Below, in pieces: positions 24,848-34,775 of a DNA stretch of 64,000 nucleotides. This stretch comes from JABFWF01 sp035539135 (lineage in GTDB: Bacteria > Pseudomonadota > Gammaproteobacteria > Xanthomonadales > Xanthomonadaceae): contig DATLJD010000010.1 of the NCBI GenBank assembly GCA_035539135.1, positions 1 through 64,000 on the forward strand, in the 5' to 3' direction. Made by a program: the position numbers and the translations under genes. Numbering within the stretch: position 1 is the first letter of the stretch; the number at the start of each line of letters is the position of its first letter. The notes under the pieces are model-generated. The model worked only from the letters and a program-made list of their open reading frames with translations, did not search any database and was not told where the DNA came from.

Positions 24848-25966
24848 TCAGTGGGTTTCGGTGCCGGCGCCGAACACGTCGGCGTAGGGATCGTGCTCGC
24901 CGGTCGCGCCCTCGGACAGGCGGAACTTGAGCGCCAGGCCCTCGCGGGAGTCGGCCGCGCGCAGCGCCTGCTCCTTCTCCACCTTGCCTTCCTTGTACAG
25001 CCGGAACAGGCACTGGTCGAAGCTCTCCATGCCCGCTTCCAGCGATTCCTCCATCGCCTGCTTGATCTCGTGCACCTGGCCGCGGCGCAGCAGGTCACGG
25101 ATCATCGGCGTGTTGATCAGCACCTCGCACGCCGGCAGCCGGCGGCCATCGGTGCCGACCACCAGGCGCTGCGAAACCACCGCCTGCAGGTTCAGCGCCA
25201 GGTTCATCAGCACGTTCTTGTGCGCGCCCTCGGGGAAGAAATTGAGGATGCGCTCGATGGTTTGGTCGGCGTTGTTTGAGTGCAGGGTCGCCAGGCAGAT
25301 GTGGCCGGTCTCGGCGAAGGCGATCGCCGCTTCCATGGTGGTCGCGTCGAGGATCTCGCCGATCAGGATCACGTCCGGCGCCTCGCGCATCGCGTTCTTC
25401 AGCGCGTTGTGGAAGGCGTGGGTGTCCAGGCCGACTTCGCGCTGGTTGACCAGCGACTTCTTGTGCTTGTGCAGGTACTCGATCGGGTCCTCGATGGTGA
25501 GGATGTGGCCGGCGGAGTTGCTGTTGCGGTAGTCGATCATCGAGGCCAGCGTGGTCGACTTGCCCGAGCCGGTCGAGCCGACGATCAGCACCAGCCCGCG
25601 CGGGGCCATGATGATGTCCTTGAGCACCTGCGGCAGTTGCAGTTCCTCGATCGAGGGGATGGTGCTGCGGATCGCGCGGATCACCATGCCGACCTCGCCG
25701 CGCTGCTTGAACACGTTGACGCGGAAGCGGCCCGAGTCCGGCAGCGAGATCGCCATGTTCATCTCGAGGTCGCGTTCGAAGTCCGGGACCTGGCCCTCGT
25801 CCATCAGCGAGTAGGCGATCTTCTTGACCATGCCCGGCGGCAACCCGGTGTTGCCCAGCGGATGCAGCTTGCCCTCGACCTTGATGTGCACCGGCGCGCC
25901 GGTGGTGAGGAACATGTCGGAGGCGTTCTTCTCCGTCATCAGCTTGAGGAAATAGCCGATATCCAT
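24848..25966 (-). CDS. pilU: type IV pilus retraction-type ATPase PilU
   Basis: 372 residues of the PilT/PilU family: hexameric ATPase at the base of the type IV pilus that aids retraction. Walker A GSTGSGKST at 130-138, Asp box ILTIEDPIEYLH, Walker B VILIGEI and the His box LATLHSNNADQT. N-terminal VEKGxSDLF-like TEKNASDMFLTTGAP fits PilU. The residue after GEI is L (GEILDATT) where PilU/PilT normally have R (GEIRTRET in Pseudomonas PilU), which should be checked by alignment. No pilT copy is next to it. Convergent with maiA. Confidence 0.9.
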   Translation of the reverse strand: MDIGYFLKLMTEKNASDMFLTTGAPVHIKVEGKLHPLGNTGLPPGMVKKIAYSLMDEGQVPDFERDLEMNMAISLPDSGRFRVNVFKQRGEVGMVIRAIRSTIPSIEELQLPQVLKDIIMAPRGLVLIVGSTGSGKSTTLASMIDYRNSNSAGHILTIEDPIEYLHKHKKSLVNQREVGLDTHAFHNALKNAMREAPDVILIGEILDATTMEAAIAFAETGHICLATLHSNNADQTIERILNFFPEGAHKNVLMNLALNLQAVVSQRLVVGTDGRRLPACEVLINTPMIRDLLRRGQVHEIKQAMEESLEAGMESFDQCLFRLYKEGKVEKEQALRAADSREGLALKFRLSEGATGEHDPYADVFGAGTETH

Positions 25967-26059
25967 CCGGGACCCCGTTGTCGTGCGTCGTGCTACCGTT
26001 TGCGGCGCGATTGGCCGCCCGATGCGCCGCGCGAAAAGAGTTTCCGCCACGGCTCCCCT

Positions 26060-27373
26060 ATGAACGCAAGCTTCGCATACTTCCGTCCATGCCTGCTCGC
26101 CGCCGTGTTCGCGTCCGCGCTCGCCGCGTGCGCGACGCTGCCGCCCCCGACCTCCGAACTGGCCGCCGCGCAGCAGGCGGTGGCGCGCGCCGGCCAGGCC
26201 GACGCCGACCAGTACGCCCCGGCCGCGATCGCCCGCGCCCGCGACGAACTGTCGCGCGCGCAGGCGGCGATGGCGGCCGGCCGCGCCGACGACGCGCGAG
26301 GCCTGGCCAACCTGGCCGCCGCCGACGCCGACCTCGCCCACGCGCGCAGCCGCGCCGCCAGCCTGCTCGCCGAGGCGCGCCAGCGCGAGGCGGAGATCGC
26401 CGGCCTGCGCCAGCGCCTGCAGCTGCCCGCGGAGGAGGCGGCCGGTGATGCCGCGGTCGCGGAACTGGCCGAAGCCGCCGCCGGCGAGGACACCGCCGCG
26501 ATACCCGCCGACCCGGCCGCGCTCGCCGCCCGCCTGCAGGCGATGGACGCCGATCCCCGCTTCGCCGGCGCGGCCGCCTACGAGCGCCTGCGCGCGCAGC
26601 AGGCGCTGGACGCCGCCGCGGCCGCCCGCGGCAAGGCGCGCGAGGCCGCGCTGGCGGTGGCCGCGCGCCGGGTCGCGGCGGCCGGCCTGGCCGCGCGCGG
26701 GGAACGCGTGGCGGGGCAGCTGGTGGCGCTGGAGCGCACCCGCAGCGAGCTGCTGCTCGAGGCCAGCCGCCAGGACGCCGAGCGCGCCCGCCAGGAAGCC
26801 GAACGGCTGCGCCTGCAGGCGCAGATCCAGGCAGAGGAGGCCGCCCGCCTGCGGGCCAGCGTGGATGCCGAGGCCAGCGCCCGCCAGCAGGCCGAGGAGG
26901 TGCTCGGCGACGTCGCCGGCGCCCAGGCGGCGAAGCTGGCCGCGGCCCGCGAAAAAGAGGCCGCGCTGGCCCGCCAGGAAGCCGAACTGGTCGCCGGCAG
27001 CAAGCTGCCGCCTTCCCGCAGCACCGCCGGCGGGGAGGTCTTCACCCTGGCCGGGGACGCCTTCGCCTCCGGCAGCGTCCGGCTGTCCGCCGCCGCCGCC
27101 GCCAGCCTGCGCGCGCTCGCGACCTACCTGGGGCAGTCGAAGGCGGCGGTCCGGATCGACGCCTATACCGACTCCCAGGGCGAGGAGGACGCCAACCTGG
27201 CGCTGTCGCGCCGCCGCGCGGAGGCAGTCCGCGAAGCGCTGGTCGCGGGCGGCGTGGCGGCCGCCCGGATCCAGGCGAACGGCCGCGGCGAGGCGGATCC
27301 GGTGGCCGACAACACGACCGCCGCCGGTCGCGCGAAGAATCGCCGCGTGGTGATCGCCGTTTCAGGAAAATGA
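26060..27373 (+). CDS. OmpA-family lipoprotein with DUF4398-like region
   Basis: 437 residues. Signal peptide with lipobox LAAC (Cys near 24), then DUF4398-like TSELAAAQQAVARAGQADAD, a long Ala/Arg/Glu-rich coiled coil (~70-320) and a C-terminal OmpA-like peptidoglycan-binding domain with IDAYTDSQGEEDANLALSRRRAEAV and GRGEADPVADNTTAAGRAKNRRV. It likely links the outer membrane to peptidoglycan, anchored in the inner leaflet of the outer membrane. Divergent from pilU. Confidence 0.88.
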   Translation: MNASFAYFRPCLLAAVFASALAACATLPPPTSELAAAQQAVARAGQADADQYAPAAIARARDELSRAQAAMAAGRADDARGLANLAAADADLAHARSRAASLLAEARQREAEIAGLRQRLQLPAEEAAGDAAVAELAEAAAGEDTAAIPADPAALAARLQAMDADPRFAGAAAYERLRAQQALDAAAAARGKAREAALAVAARRVAAAGLAARGERVAGQLVALERTRSELLLEASRQDAERARQEAERLRLQAQIQAEEAARLRASVDAEASARQQAEEVLGDVAGAQAAKLAAAREKEAALARQEAELVAGSKLPPSRSTAGGEVFTLAGDAFASGSVRLSAAAAASLRALATYLGQSKAAVRIDAYTDSQGEEDANLALSRRRAEAVREALVAGGVAAARIQANGRGEADPVADNTTAAGRAKNRRVVIAVSGK

Positions 27374-27459
27374 CAACGAAGTCAAATACTTGCACTCGCC
27401 AAGCGGCAGGCGCGCGGCGCCTGGCCGCCGCCCATCGGATGCCCCGCGCGCGGGCTTGC

Positions 27460-27665
27460 CGGGTCCGGTGGGGAGGAGTAGGGTCGGTCCTACCGGCACA
27501 GCGCCGTGCCGGCTACCGGACCACGCGATGACGGACGCAATCGAGCCACCCGAGCATGCCGCAGCGCGCCCCGCGCGCGCTGCCGCCGGGCCCGGCATTC
27601 CGCCGCCGTGGATCCCGATCGACCCACCTCAACGCCCCGCGCCAGCCGGCCGGGGCGTTGTGTTT
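27460..27665 (+). ncRNA. candidate structured RNA before the DUF465 gene
   Basis: In the 311-base gap 27374-27684: TCCGGT/ACCGGA (27464-27469, 27515-27520) can enclose TAGG/CCTA and CCGGCAC/GTGCCGG hairpins as a three-way junction; then ATGCC/GGCAT encloses GCAGCGCG/CGCGCTGC (~27555-27598); then AACGCCCCG/CGGGGCGTT (27631-27659) and GTGTTTTT form an intrinsic terminator. This ends 20 bases before the DUF465 ATG. No Rfam family is recognised and the promoter is unclear. Could be an sRNA or a cis-acting leader/attenuator. Confidence 0.4.
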
Positions 27666-27667
27666 TT
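27631..27667 (+). terminator. intrinsic terminator ahead of the DUF465 gene
   Basis: 9-bp stem AACGCCCCG/CGGGGCGTT, 11-base loop, then GTGTTTTT. Only ~18 bases before the next start codon. Confidence 0.75.
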
Positions 27668-27684
27668 GCGCTGAGGAGGATTCC

Positions 27685-27903
27685 ATGTTCGAAGGGCAAC
27701 CCCAGGCGGAGCTTGACGCGCTGATGCAGGCCAACCCCGAGTTCAGGCAGCTCTACCGGCGACACAAGGAACTCGACAAGAAGGTGCTCGACGCCGAACT
27801 CGGCGTGCTCCCGGTCGACGATCTGACCCTGTCGCAGATGAAGCGCGAGAAGCTCCACGCCAAGGATCGCCTCGCCTCGCTCTACGACACGCTCCAGCAT
27901 TGA
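27685..27903 (+). CDS. DUF465 (YdcH-like) protein
   Basis: 72 residues. Helical hairpin typical of DUF465/YdcH: ELDALMQANPEFRQLYRRHKELDKKVLDAE then LTLSQMKREKLHAKDRLASLY. Function unknown. Strong GAGGAGG ribosome-binding site. A terminator lies just upstream and two hairpins follow. No membrane segment. Confidence 0.88.
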   Translation: MFEGQPQAELDALMQANPEFRQLYRRHKELDKKVLDAELGVLPVDDLTLSQMKREKLHAKDRLASLYDTLQH

Positions 27904-27910
27904 CTTGCCC

Positions 27911-27950
27911 ACGGGCGGCGGCGGCCTCCTCGTCGGCCGTCGCCGCCCGT
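27911..27950 (+). terminator. hairpin after the DUF465 gene
   Basis: ACGGGCGGCG/CGCCGCCCGT 10-bp stem with a 20-base loop; no T run. Confidence 0.5.
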
Positions 27951-27967
27951 GATGCAACCCCGCCCCG

Positions 27968-27990
27968 GGCCCGCCGCGCGCGGGCCTTTT
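27968..27990 (+). terminator. intrinsic terminator after the DUF465 gene
   Basis: GGCCCGC/GCGGGCC stem, CGCGC loop, then TTTT. Confidence 0.65.
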
Positions 27991-28033
27991 CGTGCCCGCG
28001 TGGCCGGCGCCTGACTTCGCCGGGGCCAGCCGC

Positions 28034-28039
28034 GATAAT
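28034..28039 (+). promoter_or_regulatory. -10 box of the cystathionine beta-synthase gene
   Basis: GATAAT, 37 bases before the ATG at 28076. Confidence 0.45.
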
Positions 28040-28075
28040 CGCGGTTCCGGCCATCGGCCCAGCGAGCCCGCGCGC

Positions 28076-29446
<1,371 letters not shown>

Positions 29447-29510
29447 GCCGTTGCCAGGCGCGGGGCGGCGCGAGGGATTGAACGCGCAAGGACGCAGGGC
29501 GCGCCGGTGC

Positions 29511-29516
29511 TAGAAT
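29511..29516 (+). promoter_or_regulatory. -10 box of the cystathionine gamma-family gene
   Basis: TAGAAT, 29 bases before the ATG at 29546. Confidence 0.45.
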
Positions 29517-29545
29517 CGGCCCCTGTTTTCGTGGGTACAGGGACG

Positions 29546-30736
29546 ATGGAAGAGCACAACGGCGCCGGCGACGCAGGCGCGGTACGGCAGGGACTGGGCA
29601 CCCTGGCAATCCACGCCGGGCAGTCGCCCGACCCCAGCACCGGGGCGGTCATGCCGCCGATCTACGCGACCTCGACCTATGCCCAGTCCAGCCCCGGCGT
29701 GCACCAGGGCTTCGAGTACTCGCGCAGCCACAACCCGACCCGCTTCGCCTACGAGCGCTGCGCCGCCGCATTGGAAGGCGGCAGCCGCGGCTTCGCCTTC
29801 GCCTCCGGGCTGGCCGCCACCTCGACGCTGCTCGAACTGCTGGACAGCGGCGACCACGTGGTCGCGATGGACGATCTGTACGGCGGCAGCTACCGCCTGT
29901 TTGAGCGGGTGCGCCGGCGCAGCGCGGGGCTGGACTTCAGCTTCGTGGACATGACCGACCCGGTCGCGTTCGAGGCCGCGATCAGGCCGAACACGAAACT
30001 GGTCTGGATCGAGACGCCGACCAACCCGCTGCTCAAGATCGTCGACATCGCCGCGATCAGCGCGGTCGCGAAGAAGCGCGGCCTGCTGGTCGCCGTCGAC
30101 AACACCTTCGCCTCGCCCGCGGTGCAGCGCCCGCTGGAGCACGGCGCCGACCTGGTCATGCATTCGGCGACCAAGTACCTCAACGGCCACTCCGACATGG
30201 TCGGCGGCATGCTGGTGGTGGGCGACAACGCCGAGCTCGGCGAGCGGCTGGCCTTCCTGCAGAACGCCGTGGGCGGCGTGCAGGGTCCGTTCGACAGCTT
30301 CCTCGCCCTGCGCGGCCTGAAGACCCTGCACCTGCGCATGCGCGCGCACTGCGACAACGCGCTCGCGCTGGCGCAGTGGCTGGAATCGCACCCGGCGGTG
30401 GAGAAGGTGCTGTATCCCGGCCTGCCGTCGCACCCGCAGCACGCGCTGGCGAAGCGGCAGATGCACGGCTTCGGCGGCATCGTCTCGGTCTACGTCAAGG
30501 GCGGCCTCGACGCCGCGCGCCGCTTCTGCGAGCGCACCGAACTGTTCACCCTCGCCGAATCGCTCGGCGGCGTGGAGAGCCTGGTCAATCACCCGGCGAT
30601 CATGACCCACGCCTCGATCCCGCCCGAGCGGCGCGCGCGCATCGGCGTCTCCGACAACCTGGTGCGGCTGAGCGTGGGGGTGGAGGACGTGGCGGACCTG
30701 CGGGCGGACCTGGCAGGGGCCCTCGCCGCGCGATGA
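29546..30736 (+). CDS. metB: cystathionine gamma-synthase/gamma-lyase (MetB family)
   Basis: 396 residues, PLP fold I trans-sulfuration enzyme. Lys210 in SATKYLNGHSD is the PLP Schiff base; YSRSHNPTRFAYE and VVAMDDLYGGSYRLFE are family-like. Synthase and lyase are hard to separate by sequence; next to cystathionine beta-synthase a lyase (cysteine from methionine) is plausible. In Xanthomonas this gene (often called metB) marks one border of the LPS O-antigen locus, which begins here with a 4-base overlap with the ABC permease gene. Confidence 0.9.
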   Translation: MEEHNGAGDAGAVRQGLGTLAIHAGQSPDPSTGAVMPPIYATSTYAQSSPGVHQGFEYSRSHNPTRFAYERCAAALEGGSRGFAFASGLAATSTLLELLDSGDHVVAMDDLYGGSYRLFERVRRRSAGLDFSFVDMTDPVAFEAAIRPNTKLVWIETPTNPLLKIVDIAAISAVAKKRGLLVAVDNTFASPAVQRPLEHGADLVMHSATKYLNGHSDMVGGMLVVGDNAELGERLAFLQNAVGGVQGPFDSFLALRGLKTLHLRMRAHCDNALALAQWLESHPAVEKVLYPGLPSHPQHALAKRQMHGFGGIVSVYVKGGLDAARRFCERTELFTLAESLGGVESLVNHPAIMTHASIPPERRARIGVSDNLVRLSVGVEDVADLRADLAGALAAR

Positions 30737-31563
30737 GCCTGTCCGTCGAAGTCGCCGGCCCCCGGCGCGAAAGCAGCAATCCGTTTCTCGCCGATCTCCT
30801 TGGGAGCCTGCGCCACCCGGAGTTCTGGGCGTATTCGAGCTGGCTGGACATCATCACCAAGTACCGGCGCACCCGCTTGGGCCTGGTCTGGCTGGTCCTG
30901 CCGACGGCGATGTACCTGGTCGTGCTGGGCAACGTCTATTCGCACCTCATGAATTACCCGTTGGAGAAGTACCTGCCGTACCTGGCGCTCGGGTACGTCA
31001 GCTGGCGCTTCATGATCCAGTGCATCAACGACTCGACCAACGTGTTCCGATCGCACAAGGGCTTCATCATGGATGGGCGCCTGCAGCTGACGGACTTCAC
31101 GTTGCGCGCGGTGTGCCGGCCGCTGGTCTACCTCGGATTCGCCTTCCTGGTGGTGATCGCGGTGCTGGCCTGGTCGCCATCGGTGCACTGGGCCAACCTG
31201 CTTTCCCTGTTCGTTACCCTCCCGGTCCTGATCCTCAACGTGATCTGGATCTCGTTCTGCATTTCGCTGGTCGGCGCGCGGTTTCCCGACATCGGCGAGG
31301 TCATCCACACGGTGCTCGTGGTCGGATTCCTGCTGACCCCGATCCTCTGGCACATCGAGAAATTCCCGCCGGGGACCCTGCGCGGCCTGCTGGCCCGGCT
31401 CAATCCGGCCTTCCACCTGATCGAGTTCGTGCGGGCCCCGGTGCTGGGCCACATGCCGGAGAGGACGACCCTGGCCGCCATGGCGTTGCTGACACTGGGC
31501 GGCTGGCTGCTGGCGATGTTCCTGTACCGCCGATACGCCCGTTTCGTGCCCTTGTGGATTTGA
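30733..31563 (+). CDS. wzm: polysaccharide ABC transporter permease (Wzm-type)
   Basis: 276 residues with about six membrane helices: YLVVLGNVYSHLM, LVYLGFAFLVVIAVLAW, LLSLFVTLPVLILNVIWISFC, VIHTVLVVGFLLTPILW and the last pair near the C-terminus. Belongs to the ABC-2 family of O-antigen/capsule exporters, which move a lipid-linked glycan across the inner membrane with the ATPase encoded next. Its ATG overlaps the metB stop, so the first locus gene is co-translated with a housekeeping gene. Confidence 0.93.
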   Translation: MSLSVEVAGPRRESSNPFLADLLGSLRHPEFWAYSSWLDIITKYRRTRLGLVWLVLPTAMYLVVLGNVYSHLMNYPLEKYLPYLALGYVSWRFMIQCINDSTNVFRSHKGFIMDGRLQLTDFTLRAVCRPLVYLGFAFLVVIAVLAWSPSVHWANLLSLFVTLPVLILNVIWISFCISLVGARFPDIGEVIHTVLVVGFLLTPILWHIEKFPPGTLRGLLARLNPAFHLIEFVRAPVLGHMPERTTLAAMALLTLGGWLLAMFLYRRYARFVPLWI

Positions 31564-31570
31564 GGTAGCC

Positions 31571-32344
31571 ATGCCGCAAGTGCACATCAGGGTGCGCAAC
31601 CTGAAGCTGGAAGTCCCGTACTTCGAGCAGGCGGGCGTGCGCGACAAGTCTTGGCTTGCGACCGCGGTGGGCGCGGCGTTCTCGCCGCCCAGGCGACGCT
31701 TCGCAACCCTCCTCGACGACATCTCGTTCGACATCCCGCGCAACGGACGGGTCGCCCTGCTCGGCAGGAACGGCGCTGGCAAGACCACCCTGCTGCGGGT
31801 GCTGGCCGGCGCATTCATGCCGACCAGCGGGCGGGTCGAGGTTCGCGGGTCGCGGCAAGCGCTGCTGAACCTGGGCCTCGGCTTCAACGCCGAGGCGACG
31901 ATCGTGGAGAACATCTACCTGCGCGGCACCGCGATGGGAATGGGGCTGTCCACCATCCGCGGGTTGGTCGATTCGATCCTGGAATTCGCGGAACTGGAGG
32001 AGGTGGCGGGACGGCGTCTTTCGACCCTGTCCTCGGGCCAGCGGATGCGGCTCGGCTTCGCCATTTCGACCTCGGTCCAGCACGACATCATGCTGATGGA
32101 CGAATGGTTCGGCGCGGGCGACGCCGCGTTCGTGCAGAAGGCGCGCACGCGCATGAACGACCGCGTCGCGGGCAGCAGGATCGTCGTCCTGGCCAGCCAC
32201 AACTTCCAGATGCTGCGCGCGGTGTGCAAGACCGGGCTGGTGCTCGAGCACGGGCGCCTCGTCTTCAACGGGCCGATCAAGGAAGCGATCGCCGCCTACA
32301 AGGAAATCTACCAACCAGCCGCGCCGGCCGCGGCCAGAAACTAG
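31571..32344 (+). CDS. wzt: polysaccharide ABC transporter ATPase (Wzt-type, short)
   Basis: 257 residues. Walker A GRNGAGKTT at 65-73, signature LSSGQ at 153-157, Walker B IMLMDEWF near 173-180, ASHN switch His near 214. It ends right after the ATPase domain and lacks the C-terminal carbohydrate-binding domain of Wzt proteins such as E. coli O9a, so it is closer to the KpsT or short Wzt type. Sits 7 bases after wzm. Confidence 0.92.
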   Translation: MPQVHIRVRNLKLEVPYFEQAGVRDKSWLATAVGAAFSPPRRRFATLLDDISFDIPRNGRVALLGRNGAGKTTLLRVLAGAFMPTSGRVEVRGSRQALLNLGLGFNAEATIVENIYLRGTAMGMGLSTIRGLVDSILEFAELEEVAGRRLSTLSSGQRMRLGFAISTSVQHDIMLMDEWFGAGDAAFVQKARTRMNDRVAGSRIVVLASHNFQMLRAVCKTGLVLEHGRLVFNGPIKEAIAAYKEIYQPAAPAAARN

Positions 32345-32355
32345 CAGGCAGGGGC

Positions 32356-33462
32356 ATGCGAAGGAAGAAGGTTCTGGTTGCCATCGGCACACGGCCCGAG
32401 GCGATCAAGATGGCGCCGGTGGTGCTGGCGCTGAAGGAGACCGGCTGGGCGGATGTCCGGGTCATGGCGACCGCGCAACACCGGCACATGATGGACCAGG
32501 TGCTGGAGGTCTTCGGCATCCGGCCCGACGTCGACCTCGACATCATGCGCCCGAACCAGACCCTGCCGGAACTCACGTCGAGGCTGATCACGGCGCTCGA
32601 TTCCGTGCTCGCGGCGGAAGCGCCGGACGTCGTGCTCGTGCAGGGCGACACGACCACAGTGCTGACCGTGGCGCTCGCGTCCTTCTACCGCAAGGTCCCG
32701 GTCGGCCACGTGGAGGCGGGGTTGCGCACCGGCGACATGCACAATCCGTTCCCGGAGGAAATGAACCGCGTCCTCGCCGGCAACCTGTGCCGCTGGCACT
32801 TCGCGCCGACCCGGGCCTCGCGCGACAACCTGCTCCGCGAGGGCTTCAGCGAAGGCGACGTGCACGTCACCGGCAACACCGTCATTGATGCCCTGCACCA
32901 GGTGGCCTCGCGGGAACTCGACCTCGGAATTCCGATCCCGGCCGGCAAGCGCATGGTGCTGATGACCGCGCATCGTCGCGAGAACTTCGGTGCGCCGTTC
33001 GAGCAGGTGTGCCGGGCGGTGCGTGATCTGCTGCGCGCGCGCGACGACATCCAGGTCCTGTACCCGGTGCATCCAAACCCCAACGTCCGCGACGTGGCGA
33101 CGCGCATGCTGGCCGATTGCCCCGGCGCGATCCTGTGCGACCCGCTGGAATACCTGCCTTTCGTCGCCGCGATGAAGCGCGCGCATTTCGTCCTCACCGA
33201 CTCCGGCGGCGTCCAGGAAGAGGCGCCGGCGCTGGGCAAGCCGGTGCTGGTGTTGCGCAACGAGACGGAGCGGCCCGAAGCCGTGGCCGAAGGCGTCGTC
33301 AGGCTGGTCGGCACCGACTACGACGCGATCCTGCGCGAATCCCATCGCCTGCTCGACGACGCCGACGCCTATCGCGCGATGGCCAGGGGCGTTTCGCCGT
33401 ACGGGGATGGACGCGCCGCGGGCCGGATCGTGGAGATCCTGCGCCGCGATCTCGGCGCGTGA
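32356..33462 (+). CDS. wecB: UDP-N-acetylglucosamine 2-epimerase (non-hydrolysing)
   Basis: 368 residues of the WecB/MnaA family; converts UDP-GlcNAc to UDP-ManNAc. Seen: AIGTRPEAIKMAPVVLAL, VQGDTTTVLTVALASFYRK, HVEAGLRTGDMHNPFPEEMNR, TAHRRENFGAPFEQ and TDSGGVQEEAPALGKPVLVLRNETERPEA. With wecC further down, this supplies UDP-ManNAcA for the glycan. Confidence 0.95.
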   Translation: MRRKKVLVAIGTRPEAIKMAPVVLALKETGWADVRVMATAQHRHMMDQVLEVFGIRPDVDLDIMRPNQTLPELTSRLITALDSVLAAEAPDVVLVQGDTTTVLTVALASFYRKVPVGHVEAGLRTGDMHNPFPEEMNRVLAGNLCRWHFAPTRASRDNLLREGFSEGDVHVTGNTVIDALHQVASRELDLGIPIPAGKRMVLMTAHRRENFGAPFEQVCRAVRDLLRARDDIQVLYPVHPNPNVRDVATRMLADCPGAILCDPLEYLPFVAAMKRAHFVLTDSGGVQEEAPALGKPVLVLRNETERPEAVAEGVVRLVGTDYDAILRESHRLLDDADAYRAMARGVSPYGDGRAAGRIVEILRRDLGA

Positions 33463-33472
33463 AGCGCGGGCG

Positions 33473-34765
33473 ATGCGGATCCTCCTCCTCGCCTACGAAT
33501 ACCCGCCGAGCCTGTCCCCGGGCGCCCTGCGCTGGCGCTACCTGAGCCGCGAACTGGCCGCGAACGGCCACGACGTCGTCGTGCTTGCGCCGCGCCTGCC
33601 GGCCGCCGCGGGCGCGCCGGGGGTGCCCGACACGGTCCGCGTGCTGCGCACGTTCGCGGGCCCGATCGTGGGCCTGGTGGAATGGAATGCCCGGCGCAAG
33701 GCGCGCGCTCCCGCCGCGCCCGCGCCCTCGCGGGCGGGCGCCGCCGCGGGCCATCTGGCCCAGGGCAACTGGAAACACAGCCTGGTGCGCACGGCGCAGG
33801 CGCTGCTCGGCGTCGTCCTGTTTCCCGACGCGCGGTCAGAGTGGCGACCTTGGGCCAGGCGCGCGCTGGCCGCCGAACTGGCGGCGCATGTCCCGGATAT
33901 CGTGATCAGCGCGCACGAGCCGGCGACCACCCTCCAGCTTGGCTTCGCCGCGGCCAGGAGGGGCATTCCTTGGGTGGTGGACCTTGGCGATCCGGTGCTC
34001 GCGCCCTACACGCCGCGCCGCTGGGCCCGCCGCGCGCTGCGCCTGGAGCGCCGGGTGTGCCAAGCGGCGACGCACGTCGTGGTGACGACCGTGGAGGCGC
34101 GGCGACTGCTGCTGGAGCGCCATGCGCTCGACCCGGCGCGGGTGTCGGTGTTGACCCAGGGCTTCGAGGATCGCGGCGCGAGCGGCCCGGTGGCGCCGGT
34201 GGCGGCCTCCGGCGATCTCCGGCTTTTCTACGGCGGCCGGTTCTATCCCTTCCGCCAGGCAGGACAGTTGCTGTCGGCGGTCGCCGGATCGAGCGGGGTG
34301 CGCCTGGACATCGCCTCGCCCGAGCCGCCGCAGGGCTACGAGCGATTCGCCGCGCAGGCGGACGGCCGGATCCGCTACCTCGGGCACCTGCCGCACGACG
34401 AGGTGCTCGCGCTGCAGCGCCAGGCGGACGTGCTGGTCAGCATCGGCAACGACGGCATGGCCGCGCAGACGCCTGGCAAGCTCTACGAATACCTCGGCGC
34501 GGGCCGCCCGATCCTGCATCTGCTGGGCGCAGGGGGCACGGATCCCGCGGGTCCGCTGATCGAGCGCCTCGGCGCGGGCTGGAGTTGCGCGAACGACGCG
34601 CAGCTACTGGCGCGCTTGCTCGAAAAGCTGCTGGACGGCAAGCATAATGGCGCGTTGGCGCAGGCGCAGGCGGGCACCGGCGGACCCTCCGCCTTCGGCT
34701 GGAGCCGGATAGGCCGGCGTTACAGCGCGCTCGTGGAAGGACTGGCTCATGGCGGGCGGAAATAG
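33473..34765 (+). CDS. glycosyltransferase, GT4-like
   Basis: 430 residues with the two Rossmann folds of GT-B enzymes: N-terminal LLLAYEYPPSLSPGALRWRYLSRELA and a C-terminal nucleotide-binding half with LFYGGRFYPFRQ, HLPHDEVLALQRQADVLVSI and KLYEYLGAGRPILHL. The donor and acceptor cannot be told. A low-complexity Pro/Ala stretch near 75-90. It lies between wecB and wecC, so it may transfer ManNAc-derived sugar. Starts 10 bases after wecB; the 3' end overlaps the first in-frame codons of wecC. Confidence 0.85.
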   Translation: MRILLLAYEYPPSLSPGALRWRYLSRELAANGHDVVVLAPRLPAAAGAPGVPDTVRVLRTFAGPIVGLVEWNARRKARAPAAPAPSRAGAAAGHLAQGNWKHSLVRTAQALLGVVLFPDARSEWRPWARRALAAELAAHVPDIVISAHEPATTLQLGFAAARRGIPWVVDLGDPVLAPYTPRRWARRALRLERRVCQAATHVVVTTVEARRLLLERHALDPARVSVLTQGFEDRGASGPVAPVAASGDLRLFYGGRFYPFRQAGQLLSAVAGSSGVRLDIASPEPPQGYERFAAQADGRIRYLGHLPHDEVLALQRQADVLVSIGNDGMAAQTPGKLYEYLGAGRPILHLLGAGGTDPAGPLIERLGAGWSCANDAQLLARLLEKLLDGKHNGALAQAQAGTGGPSAFGWSRIGRRYSALVEGLAHGGRK

Positions 34766-34775
34766 GAAGACGACG

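Noticed and set aside
29447..29545. A SAM or other sulfur riboswitch before the cystathionine gamma-family gene
   Set aside because: The gap is under 100 bases and shows only a -10 box and no recognisable riboswitch core.
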